Notes under the pieces: model-generated | Told to the model about the DNA's origin: nothing | Databases searched by the model: none | The model's input: the letters and a program-made list of their open reading frames with translations, nothing else | From: Burhinus oedicnemus | Taxonomy: Eukaryota; Chordata; Aves; Charadriiformes; Burhinidae | Length of the DNA stretch: 64,000 nt | Assembly (NCBI GenBank): GCA_008921705.1 | Contig: VFFE01007103.1 | Coordinates: 1,501,531 to 1,565,530, forward strand | Reading direction: 5' to 3' | In this document: positions 35,143 to 46,589 of the stretch, one piece after another | Numbering within the stretch: the first letter of the stretch is position 1 | How the letters are laid out: the number at the start of each line of letters is the position of its first letter | Translations under genes and position numbers: made by a program

Positions 35143-35906
35143 TGTCACAGATGGAGTGATGCACTTCACTCGTAGAGAGAAGCAGCAATATATTTATTGA
35201 TATAAACCAGGGATTTAACAAAGTTTGATGGTAAATGTGACAGTGTTTTAACAAGATTTGAGATGGCAATGCACACTTGGTTATTTACTGCATAGAGGAC
35301 AGGGTCAGACAGAGCTGTCAGGGAGACCCTCCCATTGAGTCATGAGGTTTCAGAAAGGACCCCCTTGCTTTCTAAACTCCTTCTCAGAGAGGAGTCTGGG
35401 TGCAGCCGGATCCAATCCTAGTCCCAGACTTGGTCAATGTTTTATGTCCAAAGGATTATACGTGTGCAATCAATCCTTTATATCACTTAGCTAAGATTAC
35501 AAAGTTTAGCATGCTATTAGTCACTTACCGAGGATCTGTTGCAGCAAGGAATCTCTGAACCTCGAGGAGTAACCTTGATGGTGTCCCTACTCAAGGGGAG
35601 ATCCTGGCATGCAGCCCGCTGCCGTTCAGGAGAGCTCAAGGGGCTCTTGGGCTGTTCACTATTTATGGAGGTAAGATGATTGGCCTATAGTCATATTTGC
35701 ATATTGACCACAGTACCAGTATTGCTCGAGTTAGCCCTTGGCTATTGTGTTGTTATCTGTCTCCCTGAAACCATGTTGAGCCCCAGATCCCATCATCACG
35801 GCTAGATGCACCCATTATGACCACCACGGGTGGTTATTGCTTGGGCAGGGTTACAGGAGGTAAAGATCACGCTGGCGCCTGGAGCAGGGGGGACCACACT
35901 GTCACA
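35143..35906 (-). mobile_element. Solo endogenous retrovirus LTR, about 764 bp, reverse orientation
   Basis: On the + strand the element opens TGTCACAG and closes CTGTCACA, so the ends are inverted repeats matching at seven of eight bases. The flanking five bases are GCACC (35138-35142) and GCACT (35907-35911), a four-of-five target-site duplication. On the minus strand there is a TATA-type box (GATATAAAG, around + 35476-35484) and an AATAAA signal (+ 35193-35198) about 50 bases from the LTR's 3' end. Both are in the right order for U3, R and U5. No internal retroviral genes flank it. I cannot name the family, and no coding potential is seen. Confidence 0.82.
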
Positions 35907-38258
35907 GCACTCCATTCTCCAGATCCTAAATATCACAAGAGGATCAAACCCGCTTTCCTGTGAGACAAATCCTGCCACCTTTCAGCAGCAGTAGGAGCTC
36001 CACAATCTGATGTCATTAGAAGCAGTATCTTGGTCAGATCTCTGGTAAATGGCAAGTTAGTGGGTCCTGACCCCAGCCTGGTGATTCTCTCCAGAGAGCG
36101 AATAAATTTGCTGTTCGGAAGGGGGGCGTCTGTACTGCAGGCAAACGTCTCTTAGAAACCAAACTGGGATCAAGCCAAAAATAATTACTGGAGGTTTAAG
36201 AAAGTATGTCAGGATTTTGCCCTATGGCCCTTAACAAGAAAGAGAAAACTCCTTTACCTTGCTCTAGATGGAAGCTTATTTTTCTTGTTACAAATTAAAT
36301 AAAAATGACAGAAGAAAGTATAGTGAGTTATTAGAGCTGGTAGCTCAGTCTGACCTTTTTCACTCCAAAATCTAATCCCAAAGAAGCAGGGTTCCTGGAA
36401 ATCTAATTTTGCCTTCGAGGCTGATTAATTATTTGATCATGCAAGCATTGACCAGCCAAACAGTTTACCTTTCCTGCGTGGCTGCTGTTCCAGTTAACAA
36501 TGTAGCCTCAGAGAATAATCAGTTTAGAGTTTAAACTGAGAAGCTGCAGAGAATTTCACACATTATAACTGGATTTACGCCCACACCTGTTTCTTAAACA
36601 AGCAAAAAGAGGTGTCTGTATAAACACAAAGAAACATACAGCTTTTGGAGGGGCGGGGTATTATAAACAGCTACTTTGCTGGCAATACAATAGAGATTTT
36701 GATGTGGTAGATATTTTACACATCATCCTTTGTTCTTAAGTGATGTATGTTTAGGACCTATAGCCACTCAATATGTCTTGGTGTCAGGATGGCAAAGCCA
36801 AGTAGCTCCAAGTGCTGAAGGGAGCAAGCACTTTAGGCACGGGTCACTGGTAGGAGACCACTGCTACCACTCTAACACAGGGTGAAATAAGGCAGAGCAC
36901 GAAGCTGGGGGCCAGGGTAACCCAGTGATGCTGGCAGCAGGAGGTGCTACTTGCTCACTTCCTCCCACTGCTAAAGCTCCAGACCACACAACAGTCCTTG
37001 CACCAGCCTTGAGAAGCTGTGCTGCATGGGTAAGATGCACTACTGTGCTTGCAGTCTGCAGGCACACAGCCTATCCTGCAAATGCACAGTCTTGTGAAAA
37101 TTGTTATCATCTCTTCCCTAAAGTGGATAATACTGGGTAAAATGGCAATTTTTTTGACTTGGCATTGTGGTTTTCTGCACCGCAAACGGAAAAGTGCAGG
37201 GATGGGTATGGCGTGCATTCAACATCCTTACAGTTTGTGTGTCCAGAAATTTTGCCAAGTGGAATTTGAAAATTTTGAATATTTGTTTGGAGTTTCCAGA
37301 CAGCCAGCAGACTTGCTGGATGCAAGACCATGCACCGCTACTGGCCACACCATGCGTGTGCACGTATTTGTGTCCCTGGAATTGTGCTTAGGCATCTGGA
37401 AATACTTGTCCCTGAAATGATAATGAGGCACTGGGATAGATTGTCCAGGAAGACTGTATTATCTTCAGTGCTGGAAAAGATTTTTTAAGAAACAGGTAGA
37501 AAACTGTCTGTCAAGGCATATACCTAGTTCACCACTGCAAGGATCAGGTCCTTTCCAGCTCTGCATTCATGAACTCTATGTATAAAAAATTCCTAGAGAA
37601 ATGCGGGGATGCTCACTGTAGTGTGGACATTTGCCTTGCAGCCTCCCTACAAATAAAATCTTCTCTGACAAAGAAATGGCAATCCTGGAAAAACCTTCCA
37701 CTCTTCAGAATAACCCTCTTTGTAACTCACCACACGTCCCTCTCAATGACATTTCTCTGTTTCTGATGAGACAAGGGCTTATCTGTAATCCTCAGTAGAA
37801 GTCCACATTAGAAATACTACCTTCCCCCCTGCCAAAAAGTAAAGATGGGAACAGCAAATGGGCTAAGAAAGGTATTTTGTTAAAAGCATGTTTCACTGTA
37901 TGACAGTGTGGTTTGGAGAATATTCTGTTTATGAAGAGGGCTTTCTCCCAGAGGTGACTATCTGCCAGGGAGACTAAAATATTCTGGTGTGGGCTTCTCC
38001 CTCACTCCTTTCTGTATCCTGAAGCCATTAGATAGAAGTTCTCAGGGCTGTCCATTTCCCCATGCTATCCTGCTCTGGTTGTGGCTTATGGGCAGATTTC
38101 GCTCATCTGCTCTGAGCTCAAGTTGACTGTAGCAGAGCATACAGCCACAGCACAGACTGGAGACATTCCTTCTCTTATGCATCTCTTCCTGATCTCTGCA
38201 GTCATCCTCTGAAAAAAATGCAAAAAAGAAAACATTTCACACACACACACACACACCC
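35907..38258. other. Intergenic DNA, no gene seen
   Basis: Several overlapping short frames around 36864-37431 on both strands, none with a recognised domain. It ends in a (CA)n run at 38238-38257 that abuts an assembly gap. Confidence 0.55.
38238..38257. repeat. (CA)n microsatellite at gap edge
   Basis: A CA dinucleotide run that continues into a 20-N gap, so its true length is unknown. Confidence 0.85.
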
Positions 38259-38278
38259 NNNNNNNNNNNNNNNNNNNN
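38259..38278. other. Assembly gap (20 N)
   Basis: Exactly 20 N, the same size as the gap at 54412-54431, so it is a placeholder rather than a measured length. The left edge is a CA repeat, which explains the break. Confidence 0.98.
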
Positions 38279-38980
38279 CTCCCAAACAAAGGCCATGTGG
38301 GTGATCACATTTAAAGCAGTAATAAAAGAGAATGTTTACTCTGAAATTACAGGGAATACCTGCTAATTACTTTTTCAAGCTGTACACGTGGTCAAAGCTC
38401 CTTACTTCTAAAGCAATATAACTACCTGTTGAGGAGTTTGGTAAGTGCCTCTGTACCTTTGGTGTGGAGCAGCTGAAATGTGGTGGTGGTGGTAATCTAC
38501 TTAGGTCAGGGCCTGGTTTTAAGGTTCAGGTGAGCACAAGATCGTTGGTGCTGCGCTGACTCTGAGATGCTGTGATGCGAGAGCAAGTCATGGAAAATGA
38601 CAAAAAAGAGACAGGCTAAAGGAAGCTTCTACTGTAAAGCTTTGTTTATGCAGACATGGTCACCTTTAGCACAGTGATGTTGTACCACTGCTTTAGCAGC
38701 TTCAGCCTTTGTCCAAGTGGAAAAAAGCCCTCAGATCTTCCCTGCCATAAAATACTGCTTAGGTAAAACAAGCAGACAAAGCTCCTGTATCCATGAAATA
38801 AGCTTGAGGTTGTGGATAATTATTTTGGGAAGGAGGGAGGTGAAAGCAGCTGAGATTCTGCCCCCCCTTCCCTTTTTCATTCGTTTTGCCCAGCAGCTCC
38901 GATTTCAGGAGAAACCTTCAAGTGAATGACACTGACCTGCTCTGTCCTCCGCTTCTCGGTGGGACCGGCATGAGTTTATC
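38279..38980. other. Intergenic DNA leading into a CpG island
   Basis: AT-rich to mixed composition. CpG density rises near 38950. The frame at 38717-38929 has no recognised domain. Confidence 0.5.
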
Positions 38981-39612
38981 GCAGAACAAAGTGGTGGTCG
39001 CATTCGACCGCCGGCCTCCCCTCACAGGCCGTTATCCTGTGCTGATGAACATCCAGGAGCAGAGGGTGCCCAGCGCTTCCTTGCCAGAGGACTTTCTCCA
39101 GAAGCTGTGTGGTGTCCCTACCCGAAGCCGCGCTTGTCACCTAAGTAACCCTGCTCCCACCGAGAGGCCGGCGGGAGACCTGTCATGGCGGCCTCTGCCT
39201 GGGCCTCAGAGACCTGACCCTCACAGACCTGACCTCTGTCACCTGCTGCCACAGCCCACGACCAAGGGGACTAGCCATGGGACTCAAAACCCAGCTGGCA
39301 GTCTTGGGGTGACTTCCAAGATCGAGATGGGGACCGGGCTGGCGGCGGGACTGCTGCAGGGGCAGGCTCCAATGCAGGCGACGGCAGTTTGTGGCGGCAG
39401 TTGGCCCTGAGGGGACCCGCAGCCCCCCGACACCTCCCTCCCCCCGATAGGCACATGCAGCACCATCGCCGCTATTTAACCCGCCGGGCAACGCGGCTTT
39501 ACACCCGGGCTCCGCAGCTCGCAGGCGGACGCTAACGACACCCCCCCTCCCCTCCGCCGTGGCAGAGCGGTGCCGGGGCGATCGCTGAGGAACCTCCCGC
39601 GGGGGCAGCGCC

Positions 39613-39777
39613 ATGAAGCGCTACCGGCAGGCGCCAGCGCCGCCAGGTGGCGCCGCAACCGCACGGCCCCGGCCCCCGCTCCGCGGCGGCCCTGTGCCTT
39701 CCCCGGTCGCCTCCCCGCCGAGGTGCCCGCGTCCACCCGCCCTCCCTTCCTCCCTCCCTCCCTCCCTCCGCGGCTGA
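39613..39777 (+). CDS. Hypothetical 54-codon frame in the orphan CpG island
   Basis: The ATG at 39613 has G at -3 and A at +4, a fair start context. It begins MKRYRQAPAPPGG, is rich in Pro, Arg and Ala, and stops at TGA 39775-39777, three bases before a good donor (39780/39781). It lies about 135 bases downstream of a TATA-like box. I recognise no family. The composition is what random CpG-rich DNA would encode, so a translated product is unlikely without conservation. It could also act as an upstream frame in a 5' leader. Confidence 0.15.
   Translation: MKRYRQAPAPPGGAATARPRPPLRGGPVPSPVASPPRCPRPPALPSSLPPSLRG
39640..39653 (+). promoter_or_regulatory. CTCF-like motif
   Basis: The bases CCGCCAGGTGGCGC match the CTCF core consensus CCASYAGRKGGCRS at 13 of 14 positions. 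The setting is an unmethylated-type CpG island between two genes of unrelated function, so an insulator or loop anchor is plausible. One motif match does not prove binding. Confidence 0.5.
39741..39771. repeat. CCCT-type pyrimidine repeat
   Basis: Consecutive CCTCCCTC units on the + strand just upstream of the candidate donor at 39781. The pyrimidine-purine asymmetry could support triplex or altered DNA structure. Confidence 0.75.
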
Positions 39778-39924
39778 AAGGTAAACCCGAGGTTGTGTGT
39801 TTCCCCCACCCCAGAGGTATGCGGGTTATTCACCACCACTCGCGTTCGGGAGATTGCCGTGATCCCGCGCAGCCGGCCCACAGTTTGTATATATTTCAAG
39901 ATGAAAGCGAAGCTGCTATAAATC

Positions 39925-42900
39925 TAGAGGGGAACGGTGTATCTTGAGTAACTCCACCCAAAAGCTCGTTCATCGCCGGGGAGGGAGGGCTCCTTTGCTG
40001 GCTGTGAGGGGGGGAACACGGCGTGGAAGCCACAGTGAAGCTGCGCCGCAGGGAGAGGGGCAATGGGAGGCAAATGGTTAAAAGCAGCCCTGCCACAGGG
40101 CTCACCCGCAGCTCTTTTTCCCCTAACTGTGCTTCATAGAAAGGAAAAAAACCCCAAAAACATAAATAAATAAAGCAGAAGATTTGGGAGCTTCTCCTCC
40201 GGCTGCCTGAGGAATCTGTTAGCTTACTCCTGCAGGAAGTCTGGATCTGCCAGAGTTTTTTTGTGCTGCCTGTTCAGGCAACTCCTGACCAAAAGCAGGC
40301 TATGAACTGGGAAACGGAGCAAAAAAAAAAAAGGCAGTTTTCTTATCAAATTGTTGTTTAACTGCGATGCCAGCAGCTGCCAAGGGCAGCAGGCCCGGCC
40401 GCCAGAGGAAGCACAACGGCCATACTTAAGTTCCCCCCCAGCGTGTGCCTGAGTCCCGGGGAGCCAAATGGGCCACTGCGGCGGTGAGGGGATGTGGGCA
40501 ATGGGGTTCGGGGGTCTCCCCCTCCCTGCAGGTCATGTGGCACCTCTTCCATGCCCCACAGCACCTCCAAGGGCAGGAAGGTCAACCCTGCCGTCCCCTC
40601 TGCCTCCTGCTCCTCCTCTCAGGGATGCAAAATTCAGTTTTGTCTGTGCAGCTGAGGAGCCTTGATCTGACCCTGCTGCACTATAGTTGCAAAGGAGGAG
40701 GAGGAAATTGCAGTTTAGCAAAAGGCCACCCAGTTAGCTGTCATCCAGGGCCTCCCTTCTGGGAGCCGCTCAGCGTAGGGGAATTCCTGTCCCTGTCCCA
40801 GCAGATCTGGCTCTGCGTAGGCAAGAAGGCAAAACCAAGTTCATTTTCAGGCCTGAGTCCTTATTTTGTATTCTTTCACCCTAAGGGTCTCTGTTTTTCA
40901 TTATGGTTTTCATTATATGTAGGGCTGGTCCTGGGAGCCTAGAAAAATCCCAAGTGCCTTAAGGGTATAGAAACACCAGCCTCTCCTTCCTTTGTGGGGA
41001 ACTGTTTAGTAAGCCAGAATTTCCAGCTGAAGTTCAGCACTGGTTTCTCCCTAAGACCCAGAAGCAGCACTCAGAGCTCCCCCTTCCCCAATTTGTAAAT
41101 GTGTATCTGCTTGGGGGATAGAAGACAGAAGCGGCTCATTTGGTCATCTAGAGTTAAATGAAGGGGCAGCACAGCTCTCCTTACCTTGTCTAGATCTAAT
41201 ATAGCTGCATGGGTATTGCTGCCCTGCAGCTCGATTTGCTTTCTTCTCTGGTGGGGAGAGAAGGGCAGTCCTTTCTGTCTTAGTCTGCTTAAATCCTAGG
41301 TGATATGATGGCTCCAGCGGCTGCTGGAGCTGCCACAGCCTGTCTGCCCTGAGCTAAGCAGGCTGCATTGGTGTCAGGAACGCGCTGAGATGGTCCACTA
41401 TGAGGAAGCCAGGACTAAAACTGTCTGGTGTGTTGTATGCGTCAATATAGGGCTGATATTCAGGAGGAAAAAGGGGTTTCACAATTCACACGTGAGGTAT
41501 GGAAGAGGAGGGGAGAGCCATTTAAATAATCATCGTTTTTTACTCTTACCTGGAACTCTGTGCATCCACGTATTGACCCATGGTCACCCACAGATTGTAA
41601 ACCTGCTGGGAGAGGGGCTGTCTTTTTGTTCAAAGTATATCCAGTACAAGATACTGTGGTGGCCTTTTTCACTGAATAGAGATCTGTAATGACACCATGG
41701 GTAATTAGCAATGATGAACATTGATTGCAAAACCAAAAGTGCGGAAAATAGCCAGAAAACTTGTTCTTTTCAGTGTTACTTGGAGAGTAGATGAGACAGA
41801 CCATAAAGAGCTTTTAAGCTGTTACTGATAGTGGGTGATACTGAAATAGTGCAAGGAGTCAGGTGGCTGCTGCTGTAGGAGAAACAGCTAAGGTTAACAT
41901 GAACAAGTTCACTGGGATCAAAACATTTAAATGCTGTATTCTGGCTTGCTCTCCCACTTCTGGTTAGTCCAGAAGTCTTCCCTCTTTCCTGAGTGGTGGT
42001 CACAAATAACAACGTGGTGGCCACAAGTGACAATACCCACGTTATTTGTACTTTTGGAGGTAAAGGAGCTGGGGCACAGAAGGTGAAGCACTGGCCATAC
42101 ATAGCATCTTAGTAGTAGAGGTAGAAGCAGAATAAAAGTCTGCTGATGACAGGACTAGCAATATTAGCCTACTAATAATACTTCTGTAGGGAAGAATAGA
42201 CAGCACCTGGAGGGCATGATGGTAACATCTCACTCTGTGTGATAGTGCTAGTCCAGAATTGGAGATCCTCTTAGTGTGTAATGAACATAAATAATTTGCC
42301 TGTGAATCTGATGGAGAAACAAAGAATTGCACCAACTTGCCTTTGAAAAATTGCCTTTATTAGACCAGTCTTGCTAAAATTGCTGGGAGTAACAGATTCT
42401 AAAATTGAGCTACTAAATTAGTCTCAAATGGAAACTGTGACAGCCAGCCTTGAAGTGGAGAAAATTGGATTTAAGAATTGGACCTTGGGCATAGCAGGAT
42501 GTCTAGGAAGTTGCTGTGCTATAGCTGATGAACTCATATGGAGCATGGATTTCATGCTGGTGAATAGCAATGTAATAAATGTTCTACAGAAACATTACAA
42601 ACCCAGGCTGGAGAAATTCCCTTTAAAGAGGTAACCCAGGTGAGAAAATGCTTTGTAGACAAGTAGTCTGCTGTGAGCAAACTGAAGCCCTGGAGGGCTA
42701 CAGTCACACTCACCACCATGTGTGGTATCTTCCCAGAGCATGAAGGAGGAGGAAGGAAATGCTCTTTGAAACAGAGTAGTAAGAGCGGAACGAGCAAATG
42801 CTTTTGAGTGATTTCATGTGTGCAAAAGCATTTCCAGGGTCAGGCCTCAGTTACAAAGACTCTTGAAGGACAGCACCTCTGGTAGATCAGGAAGGCCTGT

Positions 42901-44745
42901 GGCAAGGAGAACAGCTGTGCCCTTAGAGCCTGGTAGGTTCTGGTTACAGGGGCATAGATAAGGAAAAGGTGAAGGTAGGTGTAGAAAGTTTTGAAAGGGG
43001 CTGAACACTTAGGTAACTTAGGTCTGAAAGGCTTTCTGGACAAGACAATAAGGTTTATTAATGTCCTCCTCATTCACACAAGGGGAAAAAAAATCCATTA
43101 CTATTACCCAACTCACAGATGATAGTTTCTAGTCTTGAAAAATCTAATCTAATCTTTAAGTATTTTACATGGAAGAAGAATCTCTTTGAGAAACACTTGT
43201 GAGCACCTTTGCCTGTTGGGGTTTAAAGGGGTGTTAGGGTTCATAGGACTAGCACCTAAAAGGCATTAAGGTTAAACAGCAAAAAAAAACCCTTAACAAG
43301 TCTACAAAACCATTTTTCCAATGGACTTTCCTACTGATACACTGTATAAAGAAATACAGCAGCTTTGTGGTATTAAACTAAAGGTTGTTGCTGGTTTCTT
43401 GGAGACCCATACTGCAGTTCTCCAACTGCCTGCTGGTTTCCGTGTTTATATCTGGTCTTAGGACTCTCTCTAGAACGCAGTAGTCATTCTTGGCACTAGC
43501 TATCAATATATTCCTTAAAATAATCCAATGAGGTCAATGTGTTGGTTCTTTAATTCCAGAATATAAATTCATAGTTTCAGCATTTTGTAGTTTCTCTGTG
43601 TAGAGTCTGCATCTATTGGCAAGTGCTGAGCAGAATCCTGAGTTAGCTGTCAGTTTTAGTGCAGACTTCCTATGCCTCTCGGGTGACTTAACTTAATCCA
43701 TCTCCCTGTCTCAACTCCTTATCAGCAAGATGGAGGTGATAACACTACCCCATAGGGGTGACAGGGGGCTAAATGTAATCAAGAGATTGAGCAGGTGTTA
43801 TTGTACTAACAACCACAAAATACCTAAGATTTCTTATCTAAATATGAAGCTTAAGCAGGCGCTAATACAATTGCACTCTTGAGAGGCAGCTGGTTTGCAT
43901 TCTTTTTGCTGATAAAAGGGAGCGTGCTTTGTCCAGTTTCAGACCACTCATCAAGAATGCAGTCGTATATTATTGGACTTCTTTTTAGCTGCAAAACGAA
44001 TTGCCTTGGGCATAGCATGTGGGTATGTAATGCTATCTGAAATGATAAGGATCACATTTCCAACAGAGCTGCATGCTCTAAATGGAGATTTGGCATTTTC
44101 TAAAGAGTTCATCTCCCATTGAGAACAAAAAGAAACTCTGGGAGCTTAAGCGCTTTTGAAAAAAATCTGGCCTCTTTACAGGCACTGAGCTTTCCTAAGG
44201 CTGAAAAAATGGAGGAGGGGTGTGTGAAATCAAACCATAAACGAGCTCGGAGCAGCGGCACCCTGTGACCTGGCTGGCAAATGGAATAGCATGAGTGTAA
44301 CGTGCATGCTGACGGTGAGAGAGAGAATTATCACAGAACTGACGAGACACCTGGATCAGAGCTTCAAAAGGTTAATACGCTTGTCACAAGACAGAATTTG
44401 GTCTCTAGTGGCAGCAGTAGCTCTTCAAAGCTCTTCTGGCTATTTGTTTTACCAGTGTTGTATGCATCAGTATTGTGCTTTTTAGCCGCATATGCAGCCT
44501 TAAAGTCCTAATCCTGTTCTGACTAGGGTCAAATTCAAAGGCTTTTCCCTGCCCCATCCCCTTAAGCTTCTGATACGACTTTTATTGTGAGGCAGTCAGG
44601 CATTGTACTGATTCCTCGGTATAAAAATGCACACCTACATTTTTTTATTACGAGAAGCATCCTGCTCTGTTCACACACACTGACCGCTCTGTAGAAAGGT
44701 TTTTACTTTTGGTTGGATTGAAAAGCTTTGAAACTATCCAAATGA
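39925..44745. other. Intergenic DNA, no gene seen
   Basis: GC falls gradually to about 41 kb and the rest is AT-rich. A frame of 165 codons at 40445-40942 (+) has no recognised domain. Minus-strand frames around 41460-42335 and 42552-43073 look random. No CR1 or LTR copy was recognised. Confidence 0.5.
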
Positions 44746-44749
44746 TAAT

Positions 44750-45262
44750 ATTTTTTTCTGTTTCTCAGTCACATGGAAATGTAGCTGCCACTCTTTTGTA
44801 GCACCCTTGCCTTGGAGCTCGGTGTGCCAGAAAAGGACATGCCCATCCTCTTCTTCTGGATGGTCTTTTACAGAGGGAGCCAACTTGGATCAGTTGGAAT
44901 CAGTGTGGTATATTATGCCTTCTACCAGATGATGAATACCTGGATCTGTTTCTGTAGGAATACCAGTTTTCAGTGGACTTTGCTCTGAGTTCCTCTCAGG
45001 TCTGTATGGATCCTCCCTCCAGACACTGCCAGGTTGTGAGTCTATATACTTTTCAGGGGAATGTTTGCCATTCTCTATGCTGCCATGCTTCCTTCCAGTT
45101 CTGTGTCTTTGAAATTCTGACCTTCTAGGCTGTATAGTGAAAGGCTGTTTAGTACTGGTCACTGAGGCGTTTGCATTGTCAGTATGTTCTTAGGTGAAGT
45201 ACCTGTCATAAATGGACAAGGCCTCCCAAACACCTTCCTTGAGGGGATGAATTCAGGTAGAG
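44750..45262 (-). pseudogene. Possible decayed coding remnant, unrecognised
   Basis: Read on the minus strand, one frame stays open from about 45180 to 44894 (charged, with segments such as RRSEFQRHRTGRKHGSIENG and KHSPEKYIDSQPGSVW), meets a TGA, and continues open in the same frame for about 40 more codons (SKLAPSVKDHPEEEDG, EWQLHFHVTEK) to about 44760. Just upstream another frame gives FIPSRKVFGRPCPFMTG, as if a frameshift separated them. The residue mix looks protein-like, with few low-complexity runs. I cannot name a family, and there is no poly(A) tail or splice border. It may be a worn retrocopy or exon remnant, or simply chance. Confidence 0.25.
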
Positions 45263-45659
45263 ATTAAACAGTGGTAAGGCTGGCTTTTTTTTGTAGATCA
45301 AAACCTTACCAATTGCTTAACGCAGTGATTTGCAGCAACAGCCACATAGTCCCTTTCCTCATCCATGTTATACCTGTGTGCAACCCCACCTTATACAATG
45401 TCCACTTCACAGGTAGTACCATGGGTGAGAAATCAAGCTATGAAGAGCTGCTGTATTCCCTCTGTGGTGCAGGCAAACCAGTTTCATCCGAGGACGTTGG
45501 CAGTGTGATTTCATTTCTTGCTGTCTGTGCAGATCAGGTACCAGACCCAGGTACACCCCTTGCTTGTGGCCTGGAGAAGATTCAGCCCAGTGTGCATATG
45601 GGGATTCTGAATTCACTTTCTTCTCTTTGTAACTGGAAGGTTTTAAACTGAAATGCCAG

Positions 45660-46315
45660 ACACCATTAAACTGACACTTATTTGCCTTCTGTCTAAGGTA
45701 ACCGGTAGATCAATATTTTGGTTGAGAGTATATTTTATGCTAAATATAATATTTTTGCAAGATAACTGACTTGAAAATATACAAGAGTTTAAATGTTTTG
45801 CTTTTCAGGTTTTATGTGCAATAAAATGATGACTGGTATCAAATAGATGTAATTTAATTTTTATGTGACTGTTTCTCCCTCTCCAATTCTCAAATAAAAT
45901 GCTCAGCACCTTTTAAAAAGCCCACCTGCATTAAGAGACTGCTTTTTGTTGGCCTCTAGAGCACTAGTTTTAATTTGCTAACAGGAAAAAAAACTATTGA
46001 AGGAGGATTATACAAGCTAAGAGACATTTTTAAAATGAGAGAAAGTGAAATAGCAGGCAATGAACTCCAGGAAACAAGACTCAAGCATAAGACGAATGGG
46101 TGCAGCTGTAACTAAGCATCCTCTTCTGCAATGTGTGTTCAAACTGTTGAAATTCTGCCCCTTTTGCATACTGCACAGGGGAGGTGCTCCAGCCAGATCA
46201 TCCTGCTGTCCCTTGTGTTGCAGATAGCAGGAAAAGCAGAATTGCTACTGCTCTTTAAAAAGGTGTTTCAGCTTCTTTAAACCATTTGGTCCTGCTCAAA
46301 GGAATCTCTCTGGCA
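45660..46315. other. Intergenic DNA, no gene seen
   Basis: AT-rich. Two AATAAA hexamers on + (near 45821 and 45894) have no transcript evidence upstream. Nothing else was recognised. Confidence 0.5.
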
Positions 46316-46459
46316 GACTGTATTACCTTGCTCTTCGTTCAGCCCAGGGTGATCTTCCTCCCCCATTTTGTTCAGCAGCATGTCCAAGACTGTATTACCT
46401 TGCTCTTCGTTCAGCCCAGGGTGATCTTCCTCCCCCATTTTGTTCATCAGCATGTCCAG
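46316..46459. repeat. 72-bp tandem duplication (two copies)
   Basis: Copy 1 is 46316-46387 and copy 2 is 46388-46459. Both start GACTGTATTACCTTGC, and they differ at only two positions that I can see (CAGCAG versus CATCAG, and the last base). The period of 72 is a multiple of three, so a minus-strand frame carries a repeated 24-residue unit containing NKMGEEDHPGLNEEQGN. The near identity suggests a recent event. Confidence 0.92.
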
Positions 46460-46589
46460 GATGCTGCACAGAGAGGAGTCTAAATACATATATCTGGAAG
46501 TGCATATGTGGGAGAAGTTCTCTGAGCCCAGCAAAGGGGACCCACTCTGTTCCTGGAGCCCTCCCTTACTGTTGGTGCCCACATCTATA

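Larger units (their letters stand above)
38980..39900. promoter_or_regulatory. Orphan CpG island, candidate unannotated promoter
   Basis: A sharply bounded block dense in CpG, about 21 kb upstream of the CHST11 coding start and 26 kb downstream of the TXNRD1 stop. It contains a TATA-like TATTTAA at 39473-39479, a 54-codon frame in good start context (39613-39777), a plausible splice donor AAAG/GTAAAC at 39780/39781, a CTCF-like motif (39640-39653) and a CCCT-type run (39741-39771). A second TATA-type box, TATAAAT, lies at 39917-39923. Long frames are open on both strands (38886-39410 +, 39183-39614 -), as CpG-rich DNA allows by chance. It may be a first exon and promoter of a noncoding RNA or an alternative 5' exon of CHST11. 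Sequence alone does not decide. Confidence 0.65.

Noticed and set aside
45271..45651. 126-codon plus-strand frame
   Set aside because: Opposes other open minus-strand frames, starts at GTG and has no family match. It is noted only as part of the possible decayed region.
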